Source: Clostridia bacterium (GTDB lineage: Bacteria; Bacillota; Clostridia; Oscillospirales; Acutalibacteraceae). From it: a stretch of DNA of 51,726 nucleotides. This document shows positions 51,309 to 51,726 of the stretch, one piece after another (position 1 is the stretch's first letter; the number at the start of each line of letters is the position of its first letter). The notes beneath the pieces were generated by a model. The model did no database searches. It was given only the letters and a program-made list of their open reading frames with translations, and had not been told where the DNA came from. Position numbers and translations under genes: made by a program. The DNA lies in the NCBI GenBank assembly GCA_017623575.1, contig JAGAOS010000061.1:1-51726 (forward strand), given 5' to 3'.

Positions 51309-51726
51309 TTATATAATATTAGGTGAAGCAATCCATTTCCAGTCTTTAAGGGCGGGAAGCTGCTCAAAATTAACATCATTACAACCATAGCCTCTGAAAA
51401 GTAAAATTTCTTCATCCAGCTCATCAATTTTTTCTACCTCGCCCGCCATAAAGGATAGAAGTCTTTCCCTTGCAAAACGAAGCCTTGTTAAAATAGCACC
51501 TATGCGGATTTCGGTAACATCTATTCCGTGAGGCTTGTTTTCCTCAAACCACAGCTTGCGGAAACAACTTAAAAACTCCTCAATTCTTTCCATTGTAAGC
51601 AGATAATCATCACATATAACCTTTAAAGCATCCATATCCTTTGCCTTGTATGCCTTTCTGGTGCGAACACCAAGGTCATATTTAACGGCAAGCGCACGGC
51701 AAAGAGCAGCCTGGCTTTTAAAAATA
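51309..51726 (-). CDS. 3' part of a GH20-like beta-hexosaminidase (cut by the right edge)
   Basis: The frame is open to the window edge (upstream residues read SQAALCRALAVKYDLGVRTR) and gives 138 codons ending WIASPNII. The Arg-rich helices (TEIRIGAILTRLRFARERL) and the acidic LDEEILLF segment resemble the C-terminal helical domain of Firmicutes family 20 hexosaminidases. The catalytic domain lies outside the window, so the family assignment is tentative. Confidence 0.5.
   Translation of the reverse strand, partial: IFKSQAALCRALAVKYDLGVRTRKAYKAKDMDALKVICDDYLLTMERIEEFLSCFRKLWFEENKPHGIDVTEIRIGAILTRLRFARERLLSFMAGEVEKIDELDEEILLFRGYGCNDVNFEQLPALKDWKWIASPNII

Overview
The window comes from a low-to-mid GC Gram-positive anaerobe, most likely class Clostridia and perhaps a gut Oscillospirales/Ruminococcaceae relative. 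This rests on strong AGGAGG-type ribosome binding sites, TTGACA/TATAAT promoters, T-box riboswitches, a glycyl-radical microcompartment and a tRNA-dependent Asn/Gln amidotransferase operon. The placement is inferred from gene content; no rRNA is present. Both edges cut genes: a tiny 5' fragment at base 1 and the 3' part of a GH20-like gene at the right end.

Bases 1-9360 hold housekeeping and envelope genes: an acyltransferase, rpmE, a metallophosphatase / C_GCAxxG_C_C / SGNH-hydrolase operon, a D-Ala-D-Ala carboxypeptidase, an EamA transporter diverging from uppP, and a GH78 rhamnosidase-like gene. Bases 9421-25000 are mostly minus strand: mnmA and uxaC; a cysteine T-box driving cysE-cysS-trmN6; then lipoprotein - response regulator - histidine kinase - DUF1385 - prmC - recA - recX - rimO - pgsA. 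A gene-poor stretch (25002-25798) carries 11-bp tandem repeats that look like the relic of a replication-initiator gene, then two strong terminators.

Bases 26514-42457 (minus strand) are a glycyl-radical-enzyme bacterial microcompartment (BMC) of the 1,2-propanediol type. It encodes a B12-independent propanediol dehydratase and its activase, an EutS/PduU shell protein, an EutP-like GTPase, a class II (fuculose/rhamnulose-phosphate type) aldolase, a GlcG/PduO-C protein, a Zn alcohol dehydrogenase, five BMC-H shell proteins, a BMC-P vertex, a PduS-like flavo-Fe-S protein, a BMC-T, a DeoR regulator, a CoA-acylating aldehyde dehydrogenase, PduL and an iron alcohol dehydrogenase. Five cargo proteins carry amphipathic encapsulation-peptide-like tails. 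Inferred flow: deoxysugar phosphate to lactaldehyde to 1,2-propanediol to propanal to propanol plus propionyl-phosphate. Two families of palindromic repeats (about 54 bp GC-rich and 80 bp) are inserted between genes of this operon and show compensatory base changes.

A TIR-domain / BspA-type leucine-rich-repeat protein is transcribed divergently from the dehydratase. Then come a small membrane protein, a TlpA-like thioredoxin with CcdA, and the most unusual locus: a T-box with a probable Asn specifier, then aspS fused in frame to gatC, a shortened gatA that has lost the catalytic Lys and cis-Ser of the amidase triad, and an intact-looking gatB.
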